DNA of 64,000 nt from Thiohalobacter thiocyanaticus (GCF_003932505.1 NZ_QZMU01000001.1:1674001-1738000); one strand, 5' to 3'. Positions 30,876-41,049 are shown, counted from the stretch's first letter. The notes: generated from the sequence alone by a model not told the origin. Program-made: numbers and translations.

Positions 30876-31676
30876 TGGGAATCCCTCACAAACTGTTGTT
30901 CTACCAGACGTGACACCGGAACCAGGCGCACGCCCTGCTCGGCCAGCCGTGGCAGGGCCTCCTCCAGCACCTGCAGGGTGCTGGCATGCGGATGGCCGAT
31001 GGCCACCGCGCTGCCCTGTCGCCGCGCCAGCTGTATCAGCCGTTCGAACTGCCTGCGGACTGCGTCCCAGGCTCGCATCATCGTCCAGGAACACGTCCCG
31101 CTCGATGCTGGGCACAGCCTGCTCGCGGGCGATCTGCCGCGCGATGGTGTGACGGCTGGTCCGGCTGTCGACGAAGAATACACCCTGCTCGCGCAGCGCC
31201 TGCATCAGCCAGAGCATGTGCCCGGGATGCCGGGTGAGCAGGCTGCCCATGTGGTTGTTCACACCCTGCACATGCGGCACCCGCCCCAGGTTGTCCTCAA
31301 GTGTAGACAGGAAGGCCTGTTGCGTCATGTCCAGCTTCAGGCCACCCGCGTCCAGACGGCGGGAATCCATGGCCTGCATGGGCAGGTGCAGCAGTACCTC
31401 CCTGGCGCGGACATGGGCAGCACGGGCCAGGCTGTCGGTATGGGGGGCGTGCGGCAGGAAGGCGCAGGCGACGGGGCCGGGCAGGGCGAGCACGCGCCGG
31501 CCGGCCGCCAGCTGGCGGCCCATGTCGTCGATGATGATGGCAATCTCGGCCGGCTGGCCCGACTCCCGTCCGGCCTCGGGCAGCCCGGAGGCGGCACGTG
31601 CCAGGCCAGCCAGGCCGAGCAGCAGGAGCAGCCCGCCGCGCAACCAGACCTTGATCCGGCTGCGCGTCGGTGTCAC
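30815..31676 (-). pseudogene. Divergent polysaccharide deacetylase (YibQ-like), one frameshift
   Basis: A signal peptide (about residues 8-28) leads into a divergent polysaccharide deacetylase domain: EIAIIIDDMG, FLPHAPHTD, LLHLPMQAM, NNHMGSLLT and VFLDDD. Near 31075 one base must be skipped to continue as AWDAVRRQFERLIQLARRQG, AVAIGHPH and VRLVPVSRLV; the repaired product is about 286 residues. The two pieces fit the family without gap. Read without repair, the frame runs into the DJ-1 gene and would suggest a false fusion. Family members act in cell-envelope or peptidoglycan modification. The start overlaps the ctpA stop by four bases. Confidence 0.82.
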
Positions 31677-33001
31677 CGCATGTGCTCCGCCTGGATCACC
31701 AGCCCCTTGAGCAGGTTGAGCGCCTCATACAGCTGGTAGTCGGCCTTGGCCAGCGGCTCGTCCTTGTCCTCTTCATCCGGTTCATCCGGCGCGGGCGCTT
31801 CCGGCGCCATTTCATCGGCATCGCCGTTGAGCAGGTGACGCGAGAGGTTGGACTCCTTGATCGGTTCGAAGCCGGATTCGATCAGGGAGATGCGGACATC
31901 GTCGAGCTTGATGTCCGGTACGATGCCCTCGGCCTGGATGGAGGTGCCGTTGGGTGTGTAGTAGCGCGCCGTGGTGAGTTTGACCGCCGCCCCGTTGTTC
32001 AGTGGCACGATGGTCTGCACCGAGCCCTTGCCAAAGGTTTCGCGGCCGACGATGATGGCACGGCGATGATCCTGCAGGGCGCCGGCGACGATCTCGGAGG
32101 CCGAGGCCGAACCCTGGTTGACCAGCACCACCAGCGGCGCACCGTTGATGACATCGCCAGGCGTGGCATTGAAGCGCAGGCGCGAATCCGCCACCCGGCC
32201 CTCGGTGTAGACGATCAGCCCCTTGTCGAGGAAGGCGTCGGAGACGGAGACCGCGGCATTGAGCACGCCGCCGGGGTTGTTGCGCAGATCCAGCACCATG
32301 CCCCTGAGGTTGCCATCGGCCTCCTTGCGCAGCTCCGAGACGTTCCTGGCCAGGCTGTCGCCGGTGGCGGCCTGGAACTGGGAGACACGCACATAGCCGT
32401 AGCCGGGCTCCAGCATCCGGCTCTTCACGCTCTTCACTTTTATGATAGCACGGGTGATGGTGATCTTGAGCGGCTTCTCCTCGCCTTCGCGCACCACCGT
32501 CAGGGTGATATCGGAGCCGGGCTTGCCGCGCATGACCTTGACCGCGTCGGACAGATTCATACCCTTCACGGGCGTATCGTCCAGGCGGATGATCAGATCG
32601 CCGGCCTGGATGCCGGCGCGCTGGGCCGGGGTGTCGTCGATGGGGGCGATGACCTTGACGAAGCCATCCTCCATGCCGACCTCGATCCCCAGGCCACCGA
32701 ACTCGCCGCTGGTACCGACCTGAAGTTCCTTGAACTGCTCCGGATCCAGATAGGCCGAATGCGGATCCAGTCCGGTGAGCATGCCGCGGATGGCACTCTC
32801 CAGCAGGTCCTTGTCCTCGACCGGTTCGACATAGTCGTTCTTGATCCGGGCAAACACATCGGACAGGCCGCGCAGTTCCTCCAGCGGCAGGCTGGTAGCC
32901 TCGTTGTCGCGGTCGGCGAACACACCCTGGCCGAGGCTCAGGGACAGGCCCAGCACCACTCCTGTGGTGATCAGCGAAAGTTTCTGTATCGGTCTATTCA
33001 T
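31673..33001 (-). CDS. Carboxy-terminal processing protease CtpA (S41 family)
   Basis: The 442-residue secreted or anchored serine protease has an N-terminal hydrophobic segment, a PDZ domain (about residues 95-175, with GLGIEVGMEDGFVKVI) and an S41 catalytic core. The Ser lies in NQGSASASEIVAGAL and the Lys in GRETFGKGSVQT. A low-complexity acidic/proline segment precedes the C-terminus. In Pseudomonas CtpA degrades peptidoglycan hydrolases in the periplasm; placement after envC, an amidase activator, fits a role in cell-wall turnover. Confidence 0.93.
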   Translation of the reverse strand: MNRPIQKLSLITTGVVLGLSLSLGQGVFADRDNEATSLPLEELRGLSDVFARIKNDYVEPVEDKDLLESAIRGMLTGLDPHSAYLDPEQFKELQVGTSGEFGGLGIEVGMEDGFVKVIAPIDDTPAQRAGIQAGDLIIRLDDTPVKGMNLSDAVKVMRGKPGSDITLTVVREGEEKPLKITITRAIIKVKSVKSRMLEPGYGYVRVSQFQAATGDSLARNVSELRKEADGNLRGMVLDLRNNPGGVLNAAVSVSDAFLDKGLIVYTEGRVADSRLRFNATPGDVINGAPLVVLVNQGSASASEIVAGALQDHRRAIIVGRETFGKGSVQTIVPLNNGAAVKLTTARYYTPNGTSIQAEGIVPDIKLDDVRISLIESGFEPIKESNLSRHLLNGDADEMAPEAPAPDEPDEEDKDEPLAKADYQLYEALNLLKGLVIQAEHMR

Positions 33002-33133
33002 TGTCCATCCATCGGCCCTGTCCGGGCTCTATCAAAAAATTCCATCATAACAAGAGCCTATAAAAGGCCATGGCTGCGACCTTAGCACAGCTGGCGCGTG
33101 GCGCAAATCCTGGGGCCAGTTAACAGGCCCTCC

Positions 33134-34327
33134 CTAGCGCTTCGCGGCCTTCAGATCTGTCGGCTCGCCGGCACACCACTTGAGCGGGTCGATCGGTTTG
33201 CCTTCATGGCGCAGCTCGAAGTACAGCCCGGTCTCGAGCGCCCCGCCCGTATCGCCGACCCGCGCCAGCACCTCGCCGTCCTCGACCCAGTCGCCGGGCT
33301 CCCTGAACAGGGCCTGGTTGTGGCCGTACAGGCTCATGTAGCCGTCGCCGTGATCGACAATGATCAGCAGGCCGAAACCGCGCAGCCAGTCGGCGTAGGC
33401 CACCCGCCCACGGGCGATGGCCCGTACCGGCTGCGCGGCCTCGGAGGCAATGAACACCCCACGCCAGCGCAGACCCCGCTGTTCGCGCGCCTGGCCGAAG
33501 CGGTTGCTCAACTTGCCCGCCACCGGCCAGGGCAGCTCGCTGCGCAGTGTCTTGAACGGACGCTGATGCCGGTCCAGTTCCTGCACGTCGGCCAGCGCCC
33601 GACGCAGATCCTCCAGCAGTTGCTGCAGGCGCTGCTCGTCCTGTTCCATCTGCGCCAGCTGGCCCTGATCGGTCTGGATCTCCTCGCGCAGCCTGGCCAG
33701 CAGGCCGCTGCGTTCGTCCTGCTGGCGTTCCAGCGCCTGCTGCTGGCCGGCGCGCTGCTCGCGGGTGGCTTCCAGCGAGGCGAGCTGTGTCCTGATGTCG
33801 CGTTCGACGGCGGCCAGCGCCTCGAGGGCCTGGCGGGCCTGCGTGATGGCCTCGGCGCGATCCCTGGCCAGGTAGCGGTAGTAGGTCAGGGTCCGGCCGA
33901 GGCGCTGCGGGTCCTCCTGATTGAGCACCAGCTTGATCGATTCCTGCCGGCCCAGCATGAAGGCGGTGCGCAGATACTGTTCCAGACCCTCGCTGTGGCG
34001 ACCCAGTTCCCGGTCCAGCCGCTCCTGTTTGTGCTGCAGCTCCTGCAACCGTGACTGCTGGCGCTCGAGCCGGGCCTCGGTGGCGGCCAGTTCGCGGCGG
34101 GTCTGCGACAGCCGGGTCTCCACCTCGCGCAGCGACCGGCTGAGCCGGGATTCCTCGGCGCGCGAACGGTCGAGCCGGTTCTCGATGGCCTGAATGCGCT
34201 CGCGCAGGGCCTCGAGCCGGGCCGAGGCCTGGTCGGGATCGAGTTCCGATTCCGCGCCGGCGGGGGAAGTCAGGCCGGCCAGCAGCAGGACCGGCAACAG
34301 GCAGCGCAGCAGCGGCTCAGGCCTCAC
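33134..34327 (-). CDS. envC: Murein hydrolase activator EnvC
   Basis: EnvC activates the cell-division amidases AmiA/AmiB. The 397-residue product has a signal peptide (to about PAGAES), two long coiled coils (about residues 30-260) and a C-terminal LytM (M23) domain. The zinc site is degenerate: the first His motif reads [10 protein letters not shown], while SLYGHN is kept. That is as expected for an activator rather than an active peptidase. Its start overlaps the end of gpmI by 11 bases. Confidence 0.93.
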   Translation of the reverse strand: MRPEPLLRCLLPVLLLAGLTSPAGAESELDPDQASARLEALRERIQAIENRLDRSRAEESRLSRSLREVETRLSQTRRELAATEARLERQQSRLQELQHKQERLDRELGRHSEGLEQYLRTAFMLGRQESIKLVLNQEDPQRLGRTLTYYRYLARDRAEAITQARQALEALAAVERDIRTQLASLEATREQRAGQQQALERQQDERSGLLARLREEIQTDQGQLAQMEQDEQRLQQLLEDLRRALADVQELDRHQRPFKTLRSELPWPVAGKLSNRFGQAREQRGLRWRGVFIASEAAQPVRAIARGRVAYADWLRGFGLLIIVDHGDGYMSLYGHNQALFREPGDWVEDGEVLARVGDTGGALETGLYFELRHEGKPIDPLKWCAGEPTDLKAAKR

Positions 34328-35900
34328 GACGCGCCATCGAGGCCGGCGTCTCGCCCTCGACGAGCTCGGCCAGGCTGGTGCCGGTCATCTCCATGGGCTG
34401 TTCCAGCCCCAGCAGGTAGAGCAGGGTGGGCGCGACATCGCACAGCGATCCGGTCGCGGCCAGGGTGGCGCCCCGGCCGACATAGACGAAGGGCACCAGA
34501 TTGGTGGTATGCGCCGTGTGCGCCTGCCCCGTACCTTCGCCCTGCATCTGCTCGGCATTGCCGTGGTCGGCGGTGATCAGCATTTCGCCACTCACCTCGC
34601 GCAGTGACTGGTAAACCCGGCCCAGACATTTGTCCAGTGCCTCGATGGCCTTGACTGCAGCCGCGTAGTTACCGGTATGGCCGACCATGTCCGGATTGGC
34701 ATAGTTGCAGATAATGACGTCGTACTTCTTGCCCTGGATGGCCTCGACCAGCCGGTCGGTGACCTCGCTGGCGCTCATCTCCGGCTGCAGATCGTAGGTG
34801 GCGACCATGGGGGAGGGGACCAGGATACGGTCCTCGCCCTCGTAGGGCTCCTCCACACCGCCGTTGAAGAAGAAGGTGACGTGGGCGTATTTCTCCGTTT
34901 CTGCCAGACGCAGCTGGTGCATGCCCAGCCGGGACAGATAGGCGCCAAGGACATTCTCCAGCCGCTCCGGCGGGAAGGCCACCGGGATGTCGAACTCGGA
35001 GTTGTATTCGGTCAGGCTGACGAAGCTGCCGAGTTCCGGCACCACCTCGCGTTCGAAGCCGTCGAAATCGGGCTCGATGAAGGGCCGGGTGATCTGGCGG
35101 GCGCGGTCGGAGCGATAGTTCATGAACACGATCACGTCGCCGTCCTCGACCCGCACCGGGGCCTCGCCCTCGGGTACGATGGCGGTGGCCTGGACGAACT
35201 CGTCCCCCTCGTCGCGATCGTAGGCCATCTGCAGGCCGGCGGTGGCATCCGTCGCCTGGAATTCGGCCTTGCCCTGGGTGATGAGATCATAGGCGGCCTG
35301 AATGCGCGGCCAGCGGTGGTCGCGGTCCATGGCGTAGTAGCGGCCGATGATGGAGGCGAAGCGGCCGCCGCCGAACTCCCGGAACTTCTCCTCCATTTTT
35401 ACGATGGAATCGGCCGCGCTGCGCGGGGGGGTGTCGCGCCCGTCCAGGAAGGCGTGCATGTAGACCTTCTTCGCCCCACGCTGGACCGCCAGTTCGGCCA
35501 TAGCGTGGATATGGCACTCATGGCTGTGCACGCCGCCGGGCGAGAGCAGACCGAGGATGTGCACGGCCCTGTCGCTGGCGATGGCCTGGTCGACGGCGTC
35601 GGTCAGGGTCTGGTTGGTATAGAAGGAACCGGTCTTGATGGCACGGCTGACGCGGGTGAACTCCTGATACACGACCCGCCCGGCGCCCAGGTTCAGGTGA
35701 CCGACCTCGGAATTGCCCATCTGATCGCCGGGCAGGCCGACGGCCGCGCCCGAGGTACGGATCAGGGTATGCGGATAATCATTCCACAGGTGATTCCACA
35801 CCGGCGTGTTGGCGTTGGCGATGGCGTTGGAGTCGGTCTCCTCGCGGTAGCCCCAGCCATCCAGGATCAGCAAAACCAGCGGTTTTGGCGCAGCAGGCAT
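34317..35900 (-). CDS. gpmI: Cofactor-independent phosphoglycerate mutase
   Basis: GpmI interconverts 3- and 2-phosphoglycerate using two manganese ions. The 527-residue product shows [10 protein letters not shown], the catalytic serine in [25 protein letters not shown] and [10 protein letters not shown]. The ATG at 35900 matches the family start; the open frame upstream to 36017 is not conserved. It heads the minus-strand run gpmI-envC-ctpA-yibQ-DJ-1, as in Pseudomonas and partly in E. coli. Confidence 0.96.
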   Translation of the reverse strand: MPAAPKPLVLLILDGWGYREETDSNAIANANTPVWNHLWNDYPHTLIRTSGAAVGLPGDQMGNSEVGHLNLGAGRVVYQEFTRVSRAIKTGSFYTNQTLTDAVDQAIASDRAVHILGLLSPGGVHSHECHIHAMAELAVQRGAKKVYMHAFLDGRDTPPRSAADSIVKMEEKFREFGGGRFASIIGRYYAMDRDHRWPRIQAAYDLITQGKAEFQATDATAGLQMAYDRDEGDEFVQATAIVPEGEAPVRVEDGDVIVFMNYRSDRARQITRPFIEPDFDGFEREVVPELGSFVSLTEYNSEFDIPVAFPPERLENVLGAYLSRLGMHQLRLAETEKYAHVTFFFNGGVEEPYEGEDRILVPSPMVATYDLQPEMSASEVTDRLVEAIQGKKYDVIICNYANPDMVGHTGNYAAAVKAIEALDKCLGRVYQSLREVSGEMLITADHGNAEQMQGEGTGQAHTAHTTNLVPFVYVGRGATLAATGSLCDVAPTLLYLLGLEQPMEMTGTSLAELVEGETPASMARREA

Positions 35901-36078
35901 TGTATTACTCAAGTCGGCTCCCAAATTTAGATCAAGTCTAACCCGAATCCGGCCGGGCAACCAGTGGCGGCACCGCTCCGACGGCCTCCGCCCGGCGCCT
36001 CTGTGACGTTGCCCCACTTTTCAAATGGCTTATTATTGTATAATGTTTTGGTTATAAAAGTCAGTGCAGGCACCCCTG

Positions 36079-36342
36079 GTGGTCCTTCAAGGTGATATTG
36101 ATGGGTTCAGTTGGCCTGTCAACGTTCAGGGCAAGGCGCGCCTCGCAGGCAATGGCCATCGTCCTTGCCAAGAGGCGCAACGCTGCCATGGACGTTGACA
36201 GGCCAACCCTACGGGCGCCGCCGTGGTGCCCCGCCGCCGCGTTGCGGTGCTTGACAAGGGAATGACCCTTGCCTGCGCACCGCGCCTTGCGGCGAAACAC
36301 CACAGCGGCGCTGAACCCATCAATATCACCTTGAAGGACCAC
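36079..36342. repeat. 264-bp nested inverted-repeat element (MITE-like)
   Basis: Perfect 32-bp inverted repeats bound the element: 36079-36110 (starts GTGGTCCTTCAAGG) and 36311-36342 (ends CCTTGAAGGACCAC). Inside, 36111-36125 (TTGGCCTGTCAACGT) is the perfect complement of 36192-36206. A further pair, GCAAGGCGCG...CGCAGGCAA near 36131 and its near-complement near 36268, also exists. No coding capacity is seen. It lies between gpmI and the arsR-like gene and supplies sequence right up to that gene's upstream region. A possible -10 TATAAT is at 36039. Confidence 0.75.
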
Positions 36343-36405
36343 TAGATGACCGATCCATTGCCCGCAGCCTTCCCCTTGTGCTGCGCATTCAGCGAGGCGA
36401 GTTCC

Positions 36406-36726
36406 ATGACATTAGAAGCGACCAGCGACGAACTGATCACACGCGAAGAGGATATTGATCGGGCCTCACGTTCACTCAAAGCCATGTCCCATCCCCTGCG
36501 GCTGAAGATCCTCTGCACCCTGGGCGAGCAGGAGGTCAGCGTGCAGGACATCGTCGAGCGCGTCGGCACCTCCCAGAGCAACATCTCCCAGCACCTGGCC
36601 ATCCTGCGCGACAAGGGCATCCTGACCTCGCGCAAGGACGCCAACCGCGTGTATTATCGCGTCGGCGACGCGCGCACCCTGGCCCTGATCGGGATGATGC
36701 GCGAGGTCTTCTGCTCGCGCAGCTGA
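36406..36726 (+). CDS. ArsR-family winged-helix regulator
   Basis: A roughly 106-residue ArsR/SmtB-type repressor. The helix-turn-helix reads VQDIVERVGTSQSNISQHLAIL and the wing GILTSRKDANRVYYRVGD. The CxC metal motif of true ArsR is absent (EVSVQDIV at that place), so metal sensing by that site is unlikely. ATG 36406 follows AGGCGAG; an in-frame ATG at 36346 directly after the palindromic element is also possible. It leads the yibN-grxC-secB-gpsA genes and may regulate them or the redox genes. Confidence 0.85.
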   Translation: MTLEATSDELITREEDIDRASRSLKAMSHPLRLKILCTLGEQEVSVQDIVERVGTSQSNISQHLAILRDKGILTSRKDANRVYYRVGDARTLALIGMMREVFCSRS

Positions 36727-36790
36727 TGCCGAACCCTGCCGGCGGCGTTCTCCCGCCCGCCGGTATCATGCACCAAACCCCGGTCCTGTC

Positions 36791-37219
36791 ATGCCGCAAT
36801 TTGTTGAATTTGTGATCAATCACTGGATCCTCTGGACCGCCTTCTTCGTCCTGCTCGGGCTGCTGCTGGGCGGCGAGATCCAGCGCCGGCGCTACGGCAT
36901 TCCCCAGGTCGGACCCACCCAGGCCATCCAGATCCTCAATCGCGAGGGCGCCCTGCTGCTGGACGTGCGCGAGGACAAGGAACTGGCCGAGAGCGGCCGT
37001 ATCCCTCACGCCAGACACATCCCGCTGAGCCAGCTCAGTGAGCGCCTGGCCGAGCTCAAGGCCGGGAAGGACAAGCCCGTGGTGGCCTACTGCCGCAGCG
37101 GCAGCCGCTCCAACAAGGCGGCCACGCAGCTGCGCAAGGCCGGCTACGAGCAGGTCTACAACCTGGCCGGCGGCATCCTGGCCTGGGAAAACGCCAATCT
37201 GCCTCTGAACAAGAAGTAA
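36791..37219 (+). CDS. Membrane-anchored rhodanese-like protein (YibN)
   Basis: A 142-residue protein with one N-terminal membrane helix (about residues 8-28) and a rhodanese domain. The active-site loop reads VVAYCRSGSRSNKAA with the catalytic cysteine. It probably transfers sulfane sulfur or acts in thiol chemistry at the inner membrane. The yibN-grxC-secB-gpsA order is as in E. coli. The grxC start is 6 bases after its stop. Confidence 0.9.
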   Translation: MPQFVEFVINHWILWTAFFVLLGLLLGGEIQRRRYGIPQVGPTQAIQILNREGALLLDVREDKELAESGRIPHARHIPLSQLSERLAELKAGKDKPVVAYCRSGSRSNKAATQLRKAGYEQVYNLAGGILAWENANLPLNKK

Positions 37220-37225
37220 AGCACC

Positions 37226-37483
37226 ATGCCCAAGGTTGTCATGTACTGCACCCCCTACTGCCCCTACTGTGTACGGGCGCGCATGCTGCTCACCAGCAAG
37301 GGGGCCGAATTCGAGGAAATCCGCATCGACCAGCAGCCGGAACGGCGCGAGGAGATGGAGCACCGCGCCGGCGGGCTTACCTCGGTACCCCAGATCTTCA
37401 TCGGCGATCGCCATATCGGCGGCTGCGACGAACTTTACGCCCTGGAATCGCAGGGCGAACTGGATCCGCTGCTGGCGCAGTGA
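37226..37483 (+). CDS. grxC: Glutaredoxin 3
   Basis: An 85-residue glutaredoxin with the dithiol site CPYC in TPYCPYCVRARMLL, the cis-proline TSVPQIFIGD and the glutathione-binding GGCDELYALE. It reduces disulfides and mixed glutathione disulfides in the cytosol. It sits between the rhodanese gene and secB. Confidence 0.95.
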   Translation: MPKVVMYCTPYCPYCVRARMLLTSKGAEFEEIRIDQQPERREEMEHRAGGLTSVPQIFIGDRHIGGCDELYALESQGELDPLLAQ

Positions 37484-37588
37484 GTGGCGGGCTTGCCGGT
37501 GGCGCGGCATCTGTCACAATAACCTGCTGCCGTATCCGGTTCAGCCGACCGGCATCCATCCATTACAACAGACAAGAGCGGAACCATC

Positions 37589-38059
37589 ATGAGTGAAGCC
37601 AGCGCCGAGAATAAACAATTCGCCATCCAGAAGATCTACGTCAAGGACCTTTCCTTCGAGACCCCCAACAGCCCGGCCGTGTTCACCGAGGAGTGGAAAC
37701 CGGAGGTCAATCTCAACCTCAACAGCGAATCCCGTCCGGTGGCGGACAATGTCTACGAGGTGGTGATGAAGCTGACCGTCACTGCCAAGCAGGGTGAGAA
37801 GACCGCCTATCTGGCCGAGGTGCAGCAGGCGGGCATCTTCACCATCGCCGGTTTCGCCGAGGACGAGGTCAAGCCCATGCTGGGCGCCTTCTGCCCCAAC
37901 ACCCTCTACCCCTTCGCCCGGGAAGCCGTGGCCGACCTGGTCCAGCGCGGCGGTTTCCCGCCCCTGTTGCTGGCGCCGATCAACTTCGATGCCCTCTACG
38001 CCCAGCAGGTCAACGAGGTCCAGGCCCAGGTCGCCAACCCCGACAATGCCCAGCACTGA
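37589..38059 (+). CDS. secB: Protein-export chaperone SecB
   Basis: SecB holds preproteins unfolded for SecA. The 156-residue product has the family core [17 protein letters not shown], the peptide-binding strands and the helix [20 protein letters not shown]. The ATG at 37589 gives the normal length. It is followed by gpsA 18 bases later. Confidence 0.97.
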   Translation: MSEASAENKQFAIQKIYVKDLSFETPNSPAVFTEEWKPEVNLNLNSESRPVADNVYEVVMKLTVTAKQGEKTAYLAEVQQAGIFTIAGFAEDEVKPMLGAFCPNTLYPFAREAVADLVQRGGFPPLLLAPINFDALYAQQVNEVQAQVANPDNAQH

Positions 38060-38077
38060 AGCCGTCCGGGGGCATCG

Positions 38078-39082
38078 ATGACCTCACCCGCCATCGCGGT
38101 CCTCGGCGCCGGCTCCTGGGGCACGGCCCTGGCCATCCTGCTGGCGCGCAACGGCCACCGGGTCCGGCTCTGGGGGCATGAACCGGTGGCCATGCAGGCC
38201 ATGGCCGCCGCCGGGGAGAATACCGAGTTCCTGCCGGGCATCGCCTTCCCGCCGGGACTGGAAGCGGTCGCCGAACTCGATGCCGCACTGGCGGCGGACG
38301 ACCTGCTGGTGGTGGTGCCCAGTCACGCCTTTCGCGAAGTGCTGGAACAGATCCGCGACCGGGCCGTGGCCCTGGGCCGCATCGCCTGGGGTACCAAGGG
38401 GCTGGAGATGGCCAGCGGCAAGCTGCTGCACCAGGTCGCCGCCGAGGTGTTGGGCGAGCAGGTCGCCTGTGCCGTTGTCTCCGGTCCCACCTTCGCCCGC
38501 GAGGTCGCCCGCGGCCTGCCCACCGCCGCCACCGTTGCCGCCGCGGACAGCGCCACCGCGGAGCACTTCGCCGGCCTGCTGCGGGGCGAGACCTTCCGTG
38601 CCTATACCAGCACGGACAGCATCGGCCTGGAACTCGGCGGCGCGATCAAGAACGTGCTCGCCATCGCCGCCGGCATCTCCGACGGCCTGGGCTTCGGCGC
38701 CAACAGCCGGGCGGCACTGATCACTCGCGGTCTGGTGGAGATGATGCGCCTGGGCGAGGCCCTGGGCGGACAGCGCGAGACCTTCATGGGCCTGAGCGGC
38801 ATCGGCGACCTGGTGCTGACCTGCACCGACGACCAGTCACGCAACCGCCGCCTGGGCCTGGCGCTGGGCGCGGGCCGGACCCGCGCCGAGGCCGAAGCCG
38901 AGATCCGCCAGGTGGTGGAGGGCGCCGACACGGCGCGCGAGATCCATAACATCGGCCGCGCCCATGCGGTCGAAATGCCGATCTGTGAGCAGGTCTACCG
39001 GGTATTGTACGAGGGCCTGGCTCCGCAGGCGGCGGTGCAGGCGCTGCTGGCGCGTGATCCCAAACCGGAAAGGCTCGGCTGA
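38078..39082 (+). CDS. gpsA: Glycerol-3-phosphate dehydrogenase [NAD(P)+]
   Basis: GpsA reduces dihydroxyacetone phosphate to sn-glycerol-3-phosphate for phospholipid synthesis. The 334-residue product has the nucleotide motif VLGAGSWGTALA, the SGPTFAREV loop, and the catalytic lysine in GGAIKNVLAIAAGISDG. Position after secB is conserved in gammaproteobacteria. Confidence 0.97.
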   Translation: MTSPAIAVLGAGSWGTALAILLARNGHRVRLWGHEPVAMQAMAAAGENTEFLPGIAFPPGLEAVAELDAALAADDLLVVVPSHAFREVLEQIRDRAVALGRIAWGTKGLEMASGKLLHQVAAEVLGEQVACAVVSGPTFAREVARGLPTAATVAAADSATAEHFAGLLRGETFRAYTSTDSIGLELGGAIKNVLAIAAGISDGLGFGANSRAALITRGLVEMMRLGEALGGQRETFMGLSGIGDLVLTCTDDQSRNRRLGLALGAGRTRAEAEAEIRQVVEGADTAREIHNIGRAHAVEMPICEQVYRVLYEGLAPQAAVQALLARDPKPERLG

Positions 39083-39138
39083 GCGCAGGTTGGGCTGAAC
39101 AGAGCTGAAGTCCAGTCCGGGTTTCACGCAGCGCCGGA

Positions 39139-39603
39139 TTATACCTCGGTGGAGGCCTCGGCCTGCGCCTCCGCCCGCTTGATGTCCTCGGGCAGCATCT
39201 GCAATGCCAGCTCGAACAGGGCCTCGCGAGCGCTGTCATCGCCCAGCATGATGGCGTGCAGGTAGTGGTGATAAGCGGCCTGGGTGTCGCGCTCCAGCCC
39301 GCGGCCGGTCTCACACGCCCAGCCCAGTCCCTTGACCGCATTGGCGCAGCCCAGGTGCGCGGCGCGCTGCCACCAGGTCACGGCGGCACCGTCATCCTGT
39401 TCGATCCCGATACCCTTGTGGTAGTGCCAGCCGAGAAAATGCATGCCCATGGCGTCGCCCTCGCCGGCGAGCTGGCGGGCGATGCTGAAGGAGTCCTGGA
39501 ACCGGCCCTGTTCCAGGGCCGATACGGCACGCTTGAAGCGGGGATCGTCGGGGATTTCCATCGTCATGTCAGCGGTCCCGTAGGTTTGTGCAGGGGTCTC
39601 CAT
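39139..39603 (-). CDS. Sel1-like repeat protein
   Basis: A 154-residue soluble protein with at least two Sel1-like helical repeats: AMGMHFLGWHYHKGIGIEQD and ANAVKGLGWACETGRGLERD. Such repeats mediate protein contacts. No signal peptide is visible; an alternative start at the second ATG (13 codons in) is possible. It is convergent with gpsA and the specific role is unknown. Confidence 0.75.
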   Translation of the reverse strand: METPAQTYGTADMTMEIPDDPRFKRAVSALEQGRFQDSFSIARQLAGEGDAMGMHFLGWHYHKGIGIEQDDGAAVTWWQRAAHLGCANAVKGLGWACETGRGLERDTQAAYHHYLHAIMLGDDSAREALFELALQMLPEDIKRAEAQAEASTEV

Positions 39604-39822
39604 GCGTGCTGCCAGGCCGTTCCGGCGGCATCCACATTTTGACTTTACGCCATAACGGGCCGGTATGACATCCCCGGCATCTGTGCGGGTAGGGGAATAT
39701 GGGATTCAGCATCGAGGCCCATTATACCCGGATCCCCTTGCAGCTGCCCGGAACCCTGTGGGTTTCGCCACTACAGGTCTCCAGGTAGCTGAAACGCGAT
39801 GACTTTTATTCGACTCCCCGGT

Positions 39823-40683
39823 TCAACCCAACGGCCGATCGAGAACGCGGTACTGCAGGGCCTCGCTCAGGTGTTCCAGGGTCAGCGCCTCGCTGCCGGC
39901 CAGGTCGGCAATGCTCCGCGCCACCCGCAGCACCCGGTGGCAGGCGCGGGCGGAAAGGTTCAGACGCTCGATCGCCTGCTGCAGAAACCGCTGCAGCTCG
40001 GGGCCGGGGCTGCAGTCGCGCTCCAGCGCCCGCACCTCCAGCCGGGCGTTGATCTGGCCGGCGCGCTCCTGCTGGCGCGCCCGCGCCCCCAGTACCCGCT
40101 CACGTACCGTCGCGCTGGGTTCGCCGCCAGCGGCCGCCTGCCAGTCCAGTGCCTGGCGCGGCACCTCGATCTGCAGGTCGAAGCGATCCAGCAGCGGTCC
40201 GGACAGGCGGCCACGGTAGCGCCGGATCTGGTCCGGGCTGCAGCGGCAGGCCCGGGTGGGATCGCCGTGATAGCCGCAGGGACAGGGGTTCATGGCGGCC
40301 ACCAGCTGGAAGCGGGCCGGGAATTCGGCCTGGCGGGCGGCACGCGAGATGCTGATGCTGCCCGTCTCCAGCGGCTCGCGCAGCGCCTCCAGCACCCGAC
40401 GTTCGAACTCGGGCAGCTCGTCCATGAACAGCACCCCGTTGTGGGCCAGGGAGATCTCGCCGGGTCGGGGATTGGACCCGCCACCAACCAGGGCCACGGC
40501 CGAGGCGGTGTGGTGCGGGGCCCGGAAGGGCCGCCGACGCCAGCTGGCCGTATCGACAGGGCGGCCGCAGATCGACTGCAGGGCAGCCGTCTCCAGCGCC
40601 TCGGCATTGTCCATCACCGGCAGGATGCCCGGCAGGCGCCGGGCCAGCAGGGTCTTGCCGGTGCCGGGCGGGCCGACCATCAG
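39823..40683 (-). pseudogene. comM: comM, C-terminal part (separated by the mobile element)
   Basis: This is the C-terminal 286 codons of a ComM/YifB Mg-chelatase-like AAA+ helicase that promotes branch migration during natural transformation. It starts at the Walker A motif GPPGTGKTLLARRLPG and continues through NGVLFMDELPEF (Walker B), a CPCGYHG zinc-like segment and the C-terminal helical lid. No ribosome site or start of its own is evident. The N-terminal part lies at 55737-56383. Joined at the 2-bp core the gene would be open for about 501 codons, close to the 506 of E. coli. Confidence 0.93.
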
Positions 40684-40710
40684 GATATGGTGTACCTTTA
40701 CACCATTTTA
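40676..40710. other. Left attachment junction of the comM element
   Basis: The comM sequence ends at AG (40682-40683), which is CT on the comM strand. Element sequence follows and contains the hairpin GGTGTA-cctt-TACACC at 40689-40704. The same AG core recurs at 55737-55738. TACACCA lies at core-distal positions 16-22 in this arm and in the right arm, in mirror orientation, as expected for the two half-sites of a serine-recombinase attP. Confidence 0.85.
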
Positions 40711-40850
40711 TTAGTTCATTTATGAAACGATTCAGGTAAATATATAAACTAAATAAATATCGAAATATATATTAATAAACAAAGAGTTATAAAATTCCAG
40801 CAAAATTTCAGGCTCATGTTGTTTCTAGAAAGAGTATCGTGTGATCCATA

Positions 40851-40879
40851 AAATTCGAAACTGTCATTTTTTCGAATTT
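40851..40879. promoter_or_regulatory. 10-bp inverted repeat before the first cargo gene
   Basis: AAATTCGAAA (40851-40860) and TTTCGAATTT (40870-40879) are perfect complements around a 10-base spacer. The dyad ends 15 bases before the likely start of the small membrane protein gene. It could be an operator or a 5' hairpin; the T run lies inside the loop, so it is not a normal terminator. Confidence 0.5.
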
Positions 40880-40894
40880 CAAAGGTTCTGCTTT

Positions 40895-41035
40895 ATGGAA
40901 AATTTCAAACATTTCATCTCGCAAGTCTTGTCGGTTACACCAGAACAGTCAGTATTCATCTTGGCCCTACTCTGTGTGGGTGTTTCAGTGTTTGCCTTGT
41001 ATGTGGTGCTCGTGACACTTCGGCTGCTCACATAG
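40895..41035 (+). CDS. Small single-span membrane protein
   Basis: A 46-residue product (MENFKHFISQVLSV...) with one strong hydrophobic helix (about residues 20-43). I do not recognise a family. ATG 40895 is chosen because AAAGG lies 9 bases upstream; the open frame extends back to 40841. It is 15 bases before the winged-helix gene, so the two are probably co-transcribed. Confidence 0.5.
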   Translation: MENFKHFISQVLSVTPEQSVFILALLCVGVSVFALYVVLVTLRLLT

Positions 41036-41049
41036 AGGGGTAGGGATTC

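Noticed and set aside
30315..31676. Apparent fusion of polysaccharide deacetylase and DJ-1 protein
   Set aside because: The fusion frame results from a one-base shift; correct separate ends of both genes are visible in the other frame.
36346..36405. Start of the ArsR-like gene at the ATG directly after the palindromic element
   Set aside because: The 20 extra residues are not family-like and the ATG at 36406 has a better ribosome site; the longer form cannot be excluded.
40676..40710. Integration at a tRNA gene
   Set aside because: No tRNA is seen at either junction; both flanks are comM coding sequence.
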